A DNA stretch of 64,000 nucleotides. Source: Thermomonospora catenispora (GTDB lineage: Bacteria; Actinomycetota; Actinomycetes; Streptosporangiales; Streptosporangiaceae). Every line of letters starts with the position of its first letter. Within the stretch, counting starts at the first letter, position 1. The stretch covers positions 1 through 64,000 of the forward strand of contig NZ_RRYT01000013.1 in assembly GCF_006363815.1 (NCBI RefSeq), in the 5' to 3' direction. Shown one piece after another: positions 7,057 to 15,626 of this stretch. Made by a program: the position numbers and the translations under genes. A model generated the notes under the pieces. It saw nothing but the letters and a program-made list of their open reading frames with translations, made no database searches and was not told the origin of the DNA.

Positions 7057-8421
7057 CTAGGAGTCCTGCTCGTCGGACGGCGTGTGGAGGGGGAGGCGGA
7101 GGACCAGGCGGGCGCCCTTGGGGCTGTCCTCCACGACGAGGGAGCCGCCGTGGGCCTCCGCGGTCTGACGGGCGATGGGGAGGCCCAGCCCGGTGCCGCC
7201 GGCGTCGCGGTTGCGGGCGGTGTCCAGGCGGGTGAAGCGCTGGAAGACCAGTTCGCGGTGCTCGGGAGGGATGCCGCTGCCGTCGTCGAGGACCTCCATG
7301 ACGGCGGTGCCGTCCTCGGCGCGGACCGTGACGTGGATCTCCGAGGCGGCGTGGCGTTCGGCGTTGTCGAGGAGGTTACCCAGCAGGCGGGAGAGCCGCA
7401 GCGGCTCGCCGCGCACGGTGACGCCGGAGGCCAGGGAGGTGGCGACGGGGATCCGGCGGGGATGGCGATCGAGTTCGTTGGTGACCAGGGCGGCCAGGTC
7501 GACGGTCTCGACGGGCTGCTTGGCGCCGGCGTCCAGGGCGGCGAGCTCGAGGAGGTCGGTGACGATGGCCTGGAGCCGGTCGAGGCTGTGCAGGATCTCG
7601 ATGGCCGTCACGGGCCAGTCGGTCTCCTCCGGATACAGCAGCGCCTCCTCGACCAGGGCGCGGGCCGCGGCGATGGGGGTGCGCAGGTCGTGGGAGGCGT
7701 CGGAGGTGAAGCGGCGCATCTGGATCATGGCGGCGTCCAGACGGGCCAGGGTGCCGTTGACGGTTTCGGCCAGCAGCCTGATCTCGTCCCGGGTCTTGGG
7801 GACGGGGACGCGGCGGCCGGTGTCGGAGGCGGAGATCTCGGCGAGTTCGGCGCGGATGGCCTCCACCGGGGCGAGGGTCCGGTTGACGGTGCGGATGGTG
7901 CCGAGGGCGGTGAGCAGCAGCAGGGCGAGGGTCGCGGCGATGAGGAACGCGACGAGGACTCCGCTGGTGTACCAGGGGATGGGCTCGTCGGCGGCGTAGA
8001 TCGTCCACTCTCCGCCGGGCTGGCCGTAGGCGCGGAGCGCGAGCACGTCCATGCACCGGTCCATCCCGCGCGGCGGGCACAGGGTGCGGGCCTCTATGGA
8101 GGTGTCCTCCGCGGGACGGAACGCGGCGATCGGCGGTCGGCCGGCCAGCTCCGGGACGGAGGCGACGACCCGGCCGCGGGCGTCGACGACCTGGATCAGG
8201 ACGCCGCCCGTGGACGGCAGCGAGCTCGGAAGGCGGCCGCGTTGGAGCCGGTGGAGCACGCTGTGGGCGGCTTCCTCGGCGTGGTGGCGTTTGTAGGAGA
8301 TCGCCTCGTCGCGGGTGCCCACGAGCACCAGGATGCCGGCGACCAGGCAGGTGATCCCCATGGCGCTGCAGGTCAGCAGCGTCATCCTGGCGCGCAGCGG
8401 CCACGCCTTCCTCTTGAACAA
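7057..8421 (-). CDS. Membrane sensor histidine kinase (orphan)
   Basis: A 454-residue class I histidine kinase. TTG 8421 is the start, with GGAGGTGGGG just upstream. Order: cytoplasmic lead, membrane segment ~14-36, extracytoplasmic sensor ~37-148 (contains the pair C..PPRGMDRC), second membrane segment ~150-172 and a HAMP linker. A HisKA domain follows, with the phospho-acceptor His near residue 245 in SDASHDLRTP. The HATPase domain has the N-box LGNLLDNAERHA, DDGSGI and GGTGLGL. No response regulator is encoded on either side, although such kinases normally follow one, so its partner is elsewhere. Confidence 0.9.
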   Translation of the reverse strand: MFKRKAWPLRARMTLLTCSAMGITCLVAGILVLVGTRDEAISYKRHHAEEAAHSVLHRLQRGRLPSSLPSTGGVLIQVVDARGRVVASVPELAGRPPIAAFRPAEDTSIEARTLCPPRGMDRCMDVLALRAYGQPGGEWTIYAADEPIPWYTSGVLVAFLIAATLALLLLTALGTIRTVNRTLAPVEAIRAELAEISASDTGRRVPVPKTRDEIRLLAETVNGTLARLDAAMIQMRRFTSDASHDLRTPIAAARALVEEALLYPEETDWPVTAIEILHSLDRLQAIVTDLLELAALDAGAKQPVETVDLAALVTNELDRHPRRIPVATSLASGVTVRGEPLRLSRLLGNLLDNAERHAASEIHVTVRAEDGTAVMEVLDDGSGIPPEHRELVFQRFTRLDTARNRDAGGTGLGLPIARQTAEAHGGSLVVEDSPKGARLVLRLPLHTPSDEQDS

Positions 8422-9129
8422 GCCCCACCTCCAGCCGGTGGCCCGGAATTCACCCCTACCGGGGCTGTGACCGGCTGGAACGCACCGGAAATCAATGCGA
8501 TGGCAAAAAACGACCTGGCTCGGCCCTCATGTCCGTCATGCCAGGTCATGTCCGGGTTGGGGGACGCTGTGCGCGGCGAGCGGGCGGGGGGTGGCCGGCG
8601 GGGCCCTCGATGCGCGCCGCTTCCGGGCCGGGCGCCGGTGGCGGGCGGCGTTCCGATCGTCGGGGTCGACGGTCGCTCGGTATCCTGCGGTATGGGATTT
8701 TTTCGCCCCGCCGCTCCGTCGTCGGTGCGGCCGCGACGCCTGCGGCCGTGCGACGCCGAGCGCGTCCGCCGACGGCCGTCGTCCGCATCGGCCGTCGCCC
8801 GGGCGCTCCGCCGGGGCGATGCGGCGGGGTTCGAGCGGCGACCGGGCGTGCGGGCCGCGCGCCGCCGGAGCTTCGTCGCCCCGTCGTGTTTCGGTCGTGT
8901 CCGGCCCTCCGGATCACATGGCGACGATTGCCGCTTACCGGGATTTATCTCGCCCGTAGGAACGTTTCGCCATGGAGATACGTCGTACATATGTCATGAT
9001 GCCGGGCATCTGAATCTTCCGGCGGATGTGTCGGAGGCCAGGTGAGGCGTTCCGGCCCACCGTCACCGGCGCCGGAGAAGATTCCATGGCGATGCCGTGA
9101 AGAATTCATCGACCGTGATAAGGAGTGGT
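8422..9129. other. Intergenic region, 708 nt
   Basis: No coding sequence with an SD and family resemblance was found on either strand. In particular there is no response regulator gene upstream of the kinase. The right end (8990-9125) is less GC-rich and carries the promoter and the AAGGAG SD of the EF-hand gene. Confidence 0.4.
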
Positions 9130-9360
9130 ATGACCGCTGAATCGATCGATGACGGCCTGCACACCGCGTTCCGGCGAATCGACGTGGACGGCGACGGAAA
9201 GCTGGACCTGGTCGGGTTCACGGTGATCCTGGAGGAGATGGGGCTGTCGTGGTCGCGGCATGAGACTCAGGACCGGTTCGAGATCGCCGACAGTGACCGG
9301 GACGGGCTGATCTCCATGCCGGAGCTGCAGGCCTTGCTGGCCAAGTACGACCTGAGCTGA
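9130..9360 (+). CDS. Small EF-hand calcium-binding protein
   Basis: Encodes 76 residues from ATG 9130, with AAGGAG 5 nt upstream; the in-frame ATG at 9097 has no SD. Two canonical 12-residue EF-hand loops are visible. DVDGDGKLDLVG is near residues 15-26 and DSDRDGLISMPE near 52-63, each flanked by helices. Acidic ligands stand at loop positions 1, 3 and 5 of both. There is no signal peptide, so it is a cytosolic calvin-like calcium sensor or buffer. It stands alone, convergent with the hydrolase gene downstream. Confidence 0.85.
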   Translation: MTAESIDDGLHTAFRRIDVDGDGKLDLVGFTVILEEMGLSWSRHETQDRFEIADSDRDGLISMPELQALLAKYDLS

Positions 9361-9494
9361 CCCGACGGCCCGGGGAAGGGCCCCGGGCCCGGAAACGGGT
9401 CCACAGGAGCCTTGTTTCGCCGCGGCCGCCCGCCGTCGTGCGCTCGCGGCCGCCCGAAAATCCCTCACGCGGACATCGAAGGACGTCGAACAGG

Positions 9495-10199
9495 TCAGGC
9501 AGGCAGGTGCCGGGCCAGGAATTCCTCGGTCAGGCGCCACGCCCGGGCCGCGGGTTCGGGCTGGTGGAACATCGCGGACTTCCGGTTGTGGAAGGCGTGC
9601 CCGGCCTCTTCCTGCACGTGGATCTGCGCGTTCGGCATGTCGGCGACCGCCCGCTCCACCGCGGCGACCCGCTCGCGCGGGATGTAGGGGTCGCGGCCGC
9701 CGAAGTGGAACTGGATCGGGCACGTGATCCGCGGCGCCAGCTCCAGCGCGTCCGGCACCTGGGAGCCGTAGAACGACACGCAGGCGGCCAGGTCGTCCCG
9801 CTCGGCCGCCAGCAGGTAGGCCATCGAGCCGCCGAAGCAGAAGCCCACCGCCCCGACGCCCCCGACGACCTCCGGCAGCCCGGCGAGATGCTCCAGCGCC
9901 GCCTGGAGGTCGGCCAGCCCGGCGTGCCCGTCGAAGCGTGAGGCGAGCTCGATCGACTCCCGGGTGCCCTGCTCGGTGTGCTCGCCGACCCATCCCGGGT
10001 GGAGTCGCCAGAACAGATCCGGCGCCCCCACGACGTACCCCAGTGCGGCCAGGTCCTCGGCCACGGCCGTGATGTAGGGGCCGACCCCGTAGATCTCGTG
10101 GATCAGCACGATCCCCGGCCCGCGACCGTCGGCGGGCAGCCAGAGGGGCATGGCGAACGAGCCGTCGGCGACGGCGACCTTCTCGGTCCGGGACGGCAT
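9495..10199 (-). CDS. Dienelactone hydrolase family alpha/beta hydrolase
   Basis: A 234-residue protein. ATG 10199 is chosen because AGGAGG lies 5 nt upstream; longer in-frame starts would cross the promoter region. Family hallmarks are the HEIYG segment (Glu), the nucleophile elbow VGFCFGG with catalytic Cys, the Asp in GGRDPYIP and the His in GHAFHN. This is the Cys-Asp-His triad of carboxymethylenebutenolidase-type enzymes. The natural substrate is unknown; lactone or ester hydrolysis in aromatic degradation is the family role. It is transcribed divergently from the sulfonate operon. Confidence 0.88.
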   Translation of the reverse strand: MPSRTEKVAVADGSFAMPLWLPADGRGPGIVLIHEIYGVGPYITAVAEDLAALGYVVGAPDLFWRLHPGWVGEHTEQGTRESIELASRFDGHAGLADLQAALEHLAGLPEVVGGVGAVGFCFGGSMAYLLAAERDDLAACVSFYGSQVPDALELAPRITCPIQFHFGGRDPYIPRERVAAVERAVADMPNAQIHVQEEAGHAFHNRKSAMFHQPEPAARAWRLTEEFLARHLPA

Positions 10200-10284
10200 G
10201 GCGCCTCCTGGGGATCGGTGATGCGTGCCCCATGATGCACCCCGCCTGGGGGACACGTCACATGCAAGATGGCCACAATAACTA

Positions 10285-10313
10285 TTGATTTGGTAGGAAA
10301 AGTGGGGCATCCT
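10285..10313 (+). promoter_or_regulatory. Promoter of the ssu leader/operon
   Basis: TTGATT (10285-10290), a 17-nt spacer, CATCCT (10308-10313), then 6 nt to GTG 10320. This predicts a transcript that starts at or next to the leader start codon. The same geometry occurs at 18902-18930 on the minus strand. Confidence 0.6.
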
Positions 10314-10319
10314 GCCGGA

Positions 10320-10403
10320 GTGCGCAGTACCGAGCCCCGCCGTCTGGTCGCGCGCCTGCACGTCGATCTGCGACGGCAGGCCAGCGCGCTGTGTCCCCGC
10401 TGA
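10320..10403 (+). CDS. Sulfur-operon leader peptide (HVDLRRQASALCP type)
   Basis: A 27-codon mini-ORF from GTG 10320 to TGA 10401-10403, not preceded by an SD. It contains the core HVDLRRQASALCP with a single late Cys codon (TGT). The same core occurs in a second mini-ORF at 18814-18894, and most differences between the two DNA copies over the core are silent, so the peptide is what is conserved. Short actinobacterial leader peptides of this type precede sulfur and cysteine genes. In mycobacteria, Cys-rich leaderless uORFs act as cysteine-responsive attenuators. Here it ends 47 nt before the permease start. Confidence 0.75.
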   Translation: MRSTEPRRLVARLHVDLRRQASALCPR

Positions 10404-10450
10404 CGCCCTCGCAGTCACTGTCGAACGGCCTCAACGGAAGGACCAACCTG

Positions 10451-11272
10451 TTGTCCGCATCCTCGATCGAACTGGCGCGCCCGGTGGGCCGTCGCGGTCG
10501 GATCGCGCTCCGGCCGCCTCGGGACGCCCTGCTGCGCGTCGCCAGCCCCCTGGCCCTGCTGCTGATCTGGCAGCTCGCCGGGAGCACCGGAGTGCTCCCT
10601 GAACGCCTGCTGGCCGCTCCTTCCACCATCGCCGCCACCGCCTACGACCTCTTCCGGGACGGCGTGCTGACCGAGGCGTTGGGCGTCTCGTTGCGCCGGG
10701 CCGCATTCGGGTTCACGCTCGGCGCCCTCGTCGGGATCGGCTTCGCGCTGGTCGCCGGACTCAGCCGGCTCGGCGAGTACGCGGTGGACCCGCCCATGCA
10801 GATGCTGCGGGCGTTGCCGCTGTTCGGCCTGATCCCGCTGTTCATCCTGTGGTTCGGGATCGGCGAGACGCCCAAGATCGCCCTGGTGGCGTTCGGTGTG
10901 GCGTTCCCGCTCTATCTCAACACCTACGCCGGGATCCGCGGCGTGGACGCCAAGCTGGCCGAGCTGGGCCAGGTGCTGCGGCTGTCACGGCCCGCCCTGA
11001 TCCGGCACATCGTGCTGCCCGGCGCGCTGCCGCAGACCCTGGTCGGGCTGCGGCAGAGCCTCGGCGTCGCCTGGCTGGCGCTCATCGTGGCCGAGCAGAT
11101 CAACGCCGACGCCGGGCTCGGCTTCATGATCAACGACGCCCGGGAGTTCCTGCGCACCGACGTGGTGGTGGTCGGCCTGGTGACGTACGCGCTGCTGGGC
11201 CTGCTCACCGATGCGATCGTCCGGCTGCTGGAGAGGAGGGCGCTGGCATGGCGACGCAACTTCCTGAGCTGA
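10451..11272 (+). CDS. ssuC: Aliphatic sulfonate ABC transporter permease
   Basis: Encodes 273 residues from TTG 10451, with GGAAGGA 8 nt upstream; a longer frame from GTG 10391 would overlap the leader peptide. A BPD_transp_1 permease with about six membrane spans and the EAA loop that docks the ATPase (LRLSRPALIRHIVLPGALPQ). It belongs to the SsuC/TauC/nitrate-type family. It overlaps the ATPase gene by 25 nt, and the rest of the operon identifies the substrate class as sulfonates. It imports alkanesulfonates across the cytoplasmic membrane. Confidence 0.85.
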   Translation: MSASSIELARPVGRRGRIALRPPRDALLRVASPLALLLIWQLAGSTGVLPERLLAAPSTIAATAYDLFRDGVLTEALGVSLRRAAFGFTLGALVGIGFALVAGLSRLGEYAVDPPMQMLRALPLFGLIPLFILWFGIGETPKIALVAFGVAFPLYLNTYAGIRGVDAKLAELGQVLRLSRPALIRHIVLPGALPQTLVGLRQSLGVAWLALIVAEQINADAGLGFMINDAREFLRTDVVVVGLVTYALLGLLTDAIVRLLERRALAWRRNFLS

Positions 11273-11964
11273 CGGCGGCGGCGCGGGTGCGCGGACTGGT
11301 CAAGCGGTTCGGCGACCGGACCGTGCTGGACGGCCTGGATCTGGAGATCGGCGCCGGCGAGTTCGTGGCGCTGCTGGGCCGCAGCGGCTCCGGCAAGTCC
11401 ACGCTGCTGCGCGCGCTGGCCGGGCTGGAGCCGATCTCCGGCGGCGAGCTGGAGGTCCCCGGCACCGTGGCGGTCGCCTTCCAAGAGCCCCGGCTGGTGC
11501 CGTGGAAGCGGGTCGGCGCGAACGTGACGCTCGGCCTGGACGTCCCCGACCCCGAGGCCGCGGCCGCCGCCGCGCTCGAAGAGGTCGGGCTGCTGGGGCA
11601 CCGCGACGCCTGGCCGCTCACCCTCTCCGGCGGAGAGGCCCAGCGGGTCTCGCTGGCCCGCGCCCTGGTCCGTCGGCCGTCCCTGCTGCTGCTCGACGAG
11701 CCGTTCAGCGCCCTGGACGCGCTCACCCGCATCAACGTCCACCGGCTGGTGCTGGACCTGTGGGAACGGCACCGTCCCGGGGTCCTGCTGGTCACCCACG
11801 ACGTGGACGAGGCGCTGCTGCTGGCCGACCGGGTCCTGGTGCTGGAGAGCGGACGGATCGCCCACCAGACCGCCGTCGAGCTGGACCGGCCCCGGCAGCG
11901 CGACCACGCCGAGCTGATCCGGCTGCGCTCGGTGCTGCTGGAGCGGTTGGGGGTGGCCCCATGA
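11248..11964 (+). CDS. ssuB: Sulfonate ABC transporter ATP-binding protein
   Basis: 238 residues from ATG 11248 (SD GAGAGGAGGG). Walker A GRSGSGKST, Q-loop FQEPRLVPW, signature LSGGEAQR, Walker B LLLLDEPFSALDA and switch His in LVTHDVDEA are all intact. The FQEPRL...PW form of the Q-loop is typical of SsuB/TauB-type importers. Its start lies inside ssuC, and its stop overlaps the ssuA start (ATGA), so translation is coupled. Confidence 0.9.
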   Translation: MATQLPELTAAARVRGLVKRFGDRTVLDGLDLEIGAGEFVALLGRSGSGKSTLLRALAGLEPISGGELEVPGTVAVAFQEPRLVPWKRVGANVTLGLDVPDPEAAAAAALEEVGLLGHRDAWPLTLSGGEAQRVSLARALVRRPSLLLLDEPFSALDALTRINVHRLVLDLWERHRPGVLLVTHDVDEALLLADRVLVLESGRIAHQTAVELDRPRQRDHAELIRLRSVLLERLGVAP

Positions 11965-12935
11965 GGCGCCTGGCGGCCGCCCTGCTGGCGGCGATGACGT
12001 TGATGGCGAGCGCGGCGTGCGGGGCCGAGGACTCCGGCCCGGCCGACATCTCCCAGGTGACGCTGCGGATCGGCGACCAGAAGGGGTCGAGCGTGCAGTC
12101 GCTGCTGAAGGCGGCCGGGCAGCTCGACGGCACCCCCTACAAGATCAGCTGGTCGCTGTTCACCTCCGGGCCGCCGATCCTGGAGGCGGTCAACGCCGGG
12201 GCCGTGGACTTCGGCGTGGTGGGCAACACCCCGCCGGTCTTCTCCGCCGCCGCCCGCTCCGAGATCGTGATCGTCGGGGCCAGCGAGTCGCGCCTGGAGG
12301 GCCAGGCCATCGTGGTGCCCAAGGACTCGCCGATCAGCAAGCCCGAGGAGCTGCGCGGCAAGCGGATCGCTGTGGCCAAGGGCAGCTCCGCGCACTATCA
12401 CCTGCTGGCCGTGCTGAAGAAGCACGGAATCGACTACAGCGACATCCAACCCCAGTACCTGCAGCCCGCCGACGCCCTCGCCGCCCTGTCCAGCGGCCGG
12501 GTCGACGCCTGGGCCATCTGGGAGCCCTACACCGCCCAGGCCGAGCAGCAGGCCGGGGCCCGGATCCTGGTCGACGGCAACGGCTATGTGAACGGCTACG
12601 GCTTCCAGATCACCTCCCGGTCGGCGTTGGAGAACCGGGCCAAGGTCGAGGCCCTGCGCGACCTGATCGACCGCTACCGCAAGGCGCTGCTGTGGGCCAA
12701 CTCCCACCACAAGGAGTGGGCCCGGCAGTGGGCCGCCGACACCGGCCTGCCCCTCGGGGTGGCCGAGCAGGCCCACAAGCGCCGCTTCGTCACGATCATC
12801 CGGATCGACGACGAGGTGATCGCCGAGGAGCAGCGGGTGGCCGACGCGTTCGCCGAGATCCGGCTGATCCCGGGCCGGTTCGACTTCGCCGACTACTTCG
12901 ACCGGCGCTTCAACGACACGGTTTCGAACTCCTGA
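11961..12935 (+). CDS. ssuA: Sulfonate-binding lipoprotein
   Basis: 324 residues from ATG 11961, overlapping the ssuB stop by 4 nt. A lipoprotein signal peptide runs to MASAACGAED, with Cys near residue 20 as the lipidated residue. The remainder is an NMT1/SsuA-like periplasmic-binding fold: a first strand TLRIGDQKGSS, AVDFGVVGNTPPVF in the hinge region, RGKRIAVAKGSSAHYHL, and GRVDAWAIWEPYTAQAE. It is anchored outside the membrane and presents sulfonates to the permease. Confidence 0.88.
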   Translation: MRRLAAALLAAMTLMASAACGAEDSGPADISQVTLRIGDQKGSSVQSLLKAAGQLDGTPYKISWSLFTSGPPILEAVNAGAVDFGVVGNTPPVFSAAARSEIVIVGASESRLEGQAIVVPKDSPISKPEELRGKRIAVAKGSSAHYHLLAVLKKHGIDYSDIQPQYLQPADALAALSSGRVDAWAIWEPYTAQAEQQAGARILVDGNGYVNGYGFQITSRSALENRAKVEALRDLIDRYRKALLWANSHHKEWARQWAADTGLPLGVAEQAHKRRFVTIIRIDDEVIAEEQRVADAFAEIRLIPGRFDFADYFDRRFNDTVSNS

Positions 12936-12949
12936 AGGGGCCCTGCGAC

Positions 12950-14101
12950 ATGACGCTGACGTTCCACTGGTTCCTGCCGACCCCCGGGGACGGGCGCTCC
13001 CTGGTCGGCGGCGGACACAACATCCCCCGGGGCCTGGCGGTCCCCTCCGGCCGGGAGGGCACCGCCGACCGGTTCCGGGCCCCCGACATCGACTACCTGG
13101 CGCAGATCGCCCGGTCGGCCGAGCAGCTCGGCTTCGACGCCGTGCTCACCCCGACCGGCACCTGGTGCGAGGACGCCTGGCTGACCACCGCCGCGCTGAT
13201 CCGCGAGACCAAGCGGCTGCGCTTTTTGGTGGCGTTCCGGCCCGGACTGCTCTCGCCCACCCTAGCCGCCCAGATGGCCGCCACCTACCAGCGGATCTCC
13301 GGCGGCCGGCTGCTGCTGAACGTCGTCACCGGAGGGGAGAAGGTCGAGCAGGCCCGCTTCGGCGACCACCTCTCGCACGCCGAGCGCTACGCCCGCACCG
13401 ACGAGTTCCTCACCGTCGTGAAGGGCGCCTGGAGCGGCGAGCCGTTCGACTTCACCGGCAAGTACTACCGGGTCGAGGGCGCCACCGTCGCGGGCGGCAT
13501 CGACCCCGTCCCCGAGCTGTACTTCGGCGGCTCCTCCCAGCCCGCCGGGCCGGTCGCCGCCAAGCACGTCGACGTCTACCTCACCTGGGGCGAGCCGCCC
13601 GCCCAGGTCGCCGAGAAGATCGAGTGGATGCGCAAGCTGGCCGCCGAGCAGGGCCGCACCCTGCGCTTCGGCATCCGGCTGCACACCCTCAGCCGCGACA
13701 CCTCCGAGGAGGCCTGGCGCGAGGCCGACCGGATGCTGGCGGCGTTGGACCCGGCCGTCATCGACCAGGCCCAGAAGAACCTGGCCGCCAGCGACTCGGT
13801 GGGCCAGAAGCGGATGCGCGCCCTCCACGAGAAGTTCCGCAGCACCGGCGACCCGCGCACCCTCGAGGTCTCCCCCAACCTGTGGGCGGGCGTGGGCCTG
13901 GTCCGCGGCGGCGCCGGCACCGCCCTGGTCGGCAGCCACACGGAGGTCGCCGACCGCATCGAGGAGTACGCCGAGCTGGGCATCACCGAGTTCATCATGT
14001 CCGGCTACCCCCATCTGGAGGAGGCCTACTGGTTCGGTGAGGGCGTGCTGTCCGAGCTCCGCCGCCGGGGCTCGCTCAAGGCCCTGAAGGCCACCGCCTG
14101 A
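12950..14101 (+). CDS. ssuD: FMNH2-dependent alkanesulfonate monooxygenase
   Basis: 383 residues, close to E. coli SsuD (381). Alignable landmarks are FHWFLPTPGDGR at the N-terminus, TPTGTWCEDAW with the conserved active-site-region Cys, RFLVAFRPGLLSPT, LYFGGSS, VDVYLTWGEPP, FGIRLH, SPNLWAGVGLVRGGAGTALV and SGYPHLEEAYWFGEG. A luciferase-like (beta/alpha)8 barrel that cleaves alkanesulfonates to aldehyde and sulfite. It needs reduced FMN, and the reductases are encoded in the second sulfur operon at 16804-17813. The start is ATG 12950, 14 nt after ssuA. Confidence 0.92.
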   Translation: MTLTFHWFLPTPGDGRSLVGGGHNIPRGLAVPSGREGTADRFRAPDIDYLAQIARSAEQLGFDAVLTPTGTWCEDAWLTTAALIRETKRLRFLVAFRPGLLSPTLAAQMAATYQRISGGRLLLNVVTGGEKVEQARFGDHLSHAERYARTDEFLTVVKGAWSGEPFDFTGKYYRVEGATVAGGIDPVPELYFGGSSQPAGPVAAKHVDVYLTWGEPPAQVAEKIEWMRKLAAEQGRTLRFGIRLHTLSRDTSEEAWREADRMLAALDPAVIDQAQKNLAASDSVGQKRMRALHEKFRSTGDPRTLEVSPNLWAGVGLVRGGAGTALVGSHTEVADRIEEYAELGITEFIMSGYPHLEEAYWFGEGVLSELRRRGSLKALKATA

Positions 14102-14136
14102 CCGGCCGCCGAGGCGCCCCGCGGACGATGGGACGC

Positions 14137-14182
14137 GGGCCGGGCGGATCCTCCTTGCGGGCTCCTCAGGGCCGCCCGGCCC
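14137..14182 (+). terminator. Terminator hairpin after ssuD
   Basis: GGGCCGGGCGG (14137-14147) pairs with CCGCCCGGCCC (14172-14182): an 11-bp perfect stem with a 24-nt loop, 36 nt past the ssuD stop. The rest of the 304-nt gap to 14405 shows no gene. Confidence 0.55.
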
Positions 14183-14405
14183 GATGACCGAGCGCCGCCC
14201 CCGACGAGCGGGGCGGCGCTCGCCGCCGTTCCGGACCGCCCGCGGCGGCGCGACCGGGCCGGGGAGGGGGACGTCACGGCCTCCACGCCCGTCGCGCGAG
14301 TCCGTGTGAGCGGGGACGGGTGCGGCGGACCGGGGAAGCCGGTCTCTCCTCGGCCGGGGCGGCGATTCCCCACGGCCCGGCAGGGCGACCCTCGGCCCGG
14401 TCTTT

Positions 14406-14600
14406 TCACCGCGAGTCTTTGAGGGCGCGGACGAACGCCGTCCACTGGGAGCGATGCAGGGTGAGCGCGGGGCCGTCGGGGTTCTTGCTGTCGCGGACGG
14501 CCACCACGGCGCCGAGGTCCGCGACCTCGACGCAGTTGTTGCCTCCACCGCTGTAGGTGCTCTTGCGCCAGGTCGCGTACGCAGGGTCCGGCCTGTTCAT
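14406..14600 (-). CDS. DUF397 domain protein
   Basis: 64 residues. ATG 14600 overlaps the stop of the upstream regulator gene by 4 nt, so the two are translationally coupled. Contains the DUF397 signature WRKSTYSGGGNNCVEVAD ... VAVRDSKNPDGPALTL. DUF397 proteins are small actinobacterial partners of XRE/DUF5753 regulators, acting in development and antibiotic control in Streptomyces (for example around WhiJ/BldB). The specific output here is unknown. Confidence 0.92.
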   Translation of the reverse strand: MNRPDPAYATWRKSTYSGGGNNCVEVADLGAVVAVRDSKNPDGPALTLHRSQWTAFVRALKDSR

Positions 14601-15466
14601 CGCCTCAGCTCCTTCAGCTCGGAACGGATCAGGTCCGCGGACTCGTCGGGCGGCAGCGCCATATCCGCAATGTGATCCCAAGCCAGGCTATATCTGGCGA
14701 CCCCTTCGACACTCTCCACGTAGACGTCGCCCATCAGCCCTTCGGTGTACGCGACATCGGGGTCGGACGACTCGGAGAACTGCATGATCACGAAGGAGCC
14801 CTCCATGGCGGCGTGCAATCCCGCATCGAACGGGAGGACCCGAACCGTGACATGTGGGCGTTCGCTTGCGGTGAGCAGGGCCTGGAGCTGTGCGGAAGCG
14901 ATGCCGGGCCCGCAGGCCGCACAGCGACGGAGCACCGCTTCGTTCAGGATGCAAAGGAGCTCCGGCGGGTGCTCGCGGTCGAGTATGGCCTGGCGCGCAA
15001 GGCGTGCCGTCACCCGGCGCTCCACCTCCTGGGCGGTGGCCGTCGGCCGTAGGGCGTGGATGACGGCACGGGCATAGCTCTTCTCTTGGAGCAGGCCGGG
15101 GATCAGCTCGGCCTCATAGGTGCGGATCCTGGCGGCCTCGCTTTCCAGACCGACGTAGCTGCCGGTGAAAACGTCCTGGTACTCGGTCCACCAGCCGCGC
15201 TGACGAGAGTCGCGGGCGAGCTGGATCAGGGCGTCTCTGTCAGGGCTGGGAACACCGTACAGATCGCACAGGTCTCGGATGTCGCGCCAGGATGCGGACG
15301 TTCGGCCGTGCTCTAGGCGGTAGACCTTCGAGACCGACCACTCCATCTGGTCGGCCACTGCTTCGCGTGACAGCCCTGACCGTGCGCGCAGTTCACGGAG
15401 TGCGGCGGCCAGCCTGCGACGCCGCACCGTGGGAGAGGTCCCTTGGCCTCTGAGCTGGTTCGTCAT
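14597..15466 (-). CDS. XRE-family regulator with DUF5753 domain
   Basis: 289 residues from ATG 15466, with GAAGGGCGG upstream. An N-terminal helix-turn-helix (residues ~15-70: LAAALRELRARSGLSREAVA, then MEWSVSKVYRLEHGRTS) is followed by the DUF5753 ligand/partner domain (RQRGWWTEYQDVF ... ARIRTYEAELIPGLLQ ... VTVRVLPFDAGLHAAMEGSF). With the coupled DUF397 gene this is a standard actinobacterial regulator pair. It is divergent from the RsbW-like ATPase gene, and all three may form one signalling module. Confidence 0.93.
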   Translation of the reverse strand: MTNQLRGQGTSPTVRRRRLAAALRELRARSGLSREAVADQMEWSVSKVYRLEHGRTSASWRDIRDLCDLYGVPSPDRDALIQLARDSRQRGWWTEYQDVFTGSYVGLESEAARIRTYEAELIPGLLQEKSYARAVIHALRPTATAQEVERRVTARLARQAILDREHPPELLCILNEAVLRRCAACGPGIASAQLQALLTASERPHVTVRVLPFDAGLHAAMEGSFVIMQFSESSDPDVAYTEGLMGDVYVESVEGVARYSLAWDHIADMALPPDESADLIRSELKELRR

Positions 15467-15626
15467 GATTGCCGCCCTTCTCGGCATGGCTTGGCCGATA
15501 CATATATGCACCAGTTCACCGTGACCTGTTGCACATTGCCGTGAGTCACGACATGATACCGAGCGTCATCGTGACACAGTGCACGCTGCCAAGGTGCATG
15601 TTCGCTGGAGGAGAGACGGAGGGGCT

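Noticed and set aside
6946-9045. A 699-codon plus-strand frame
   Set aside because: It is antisense to the histidine kinase and continues into intergenic DNA. Codon periodicity and domain content belong to the minus strand.
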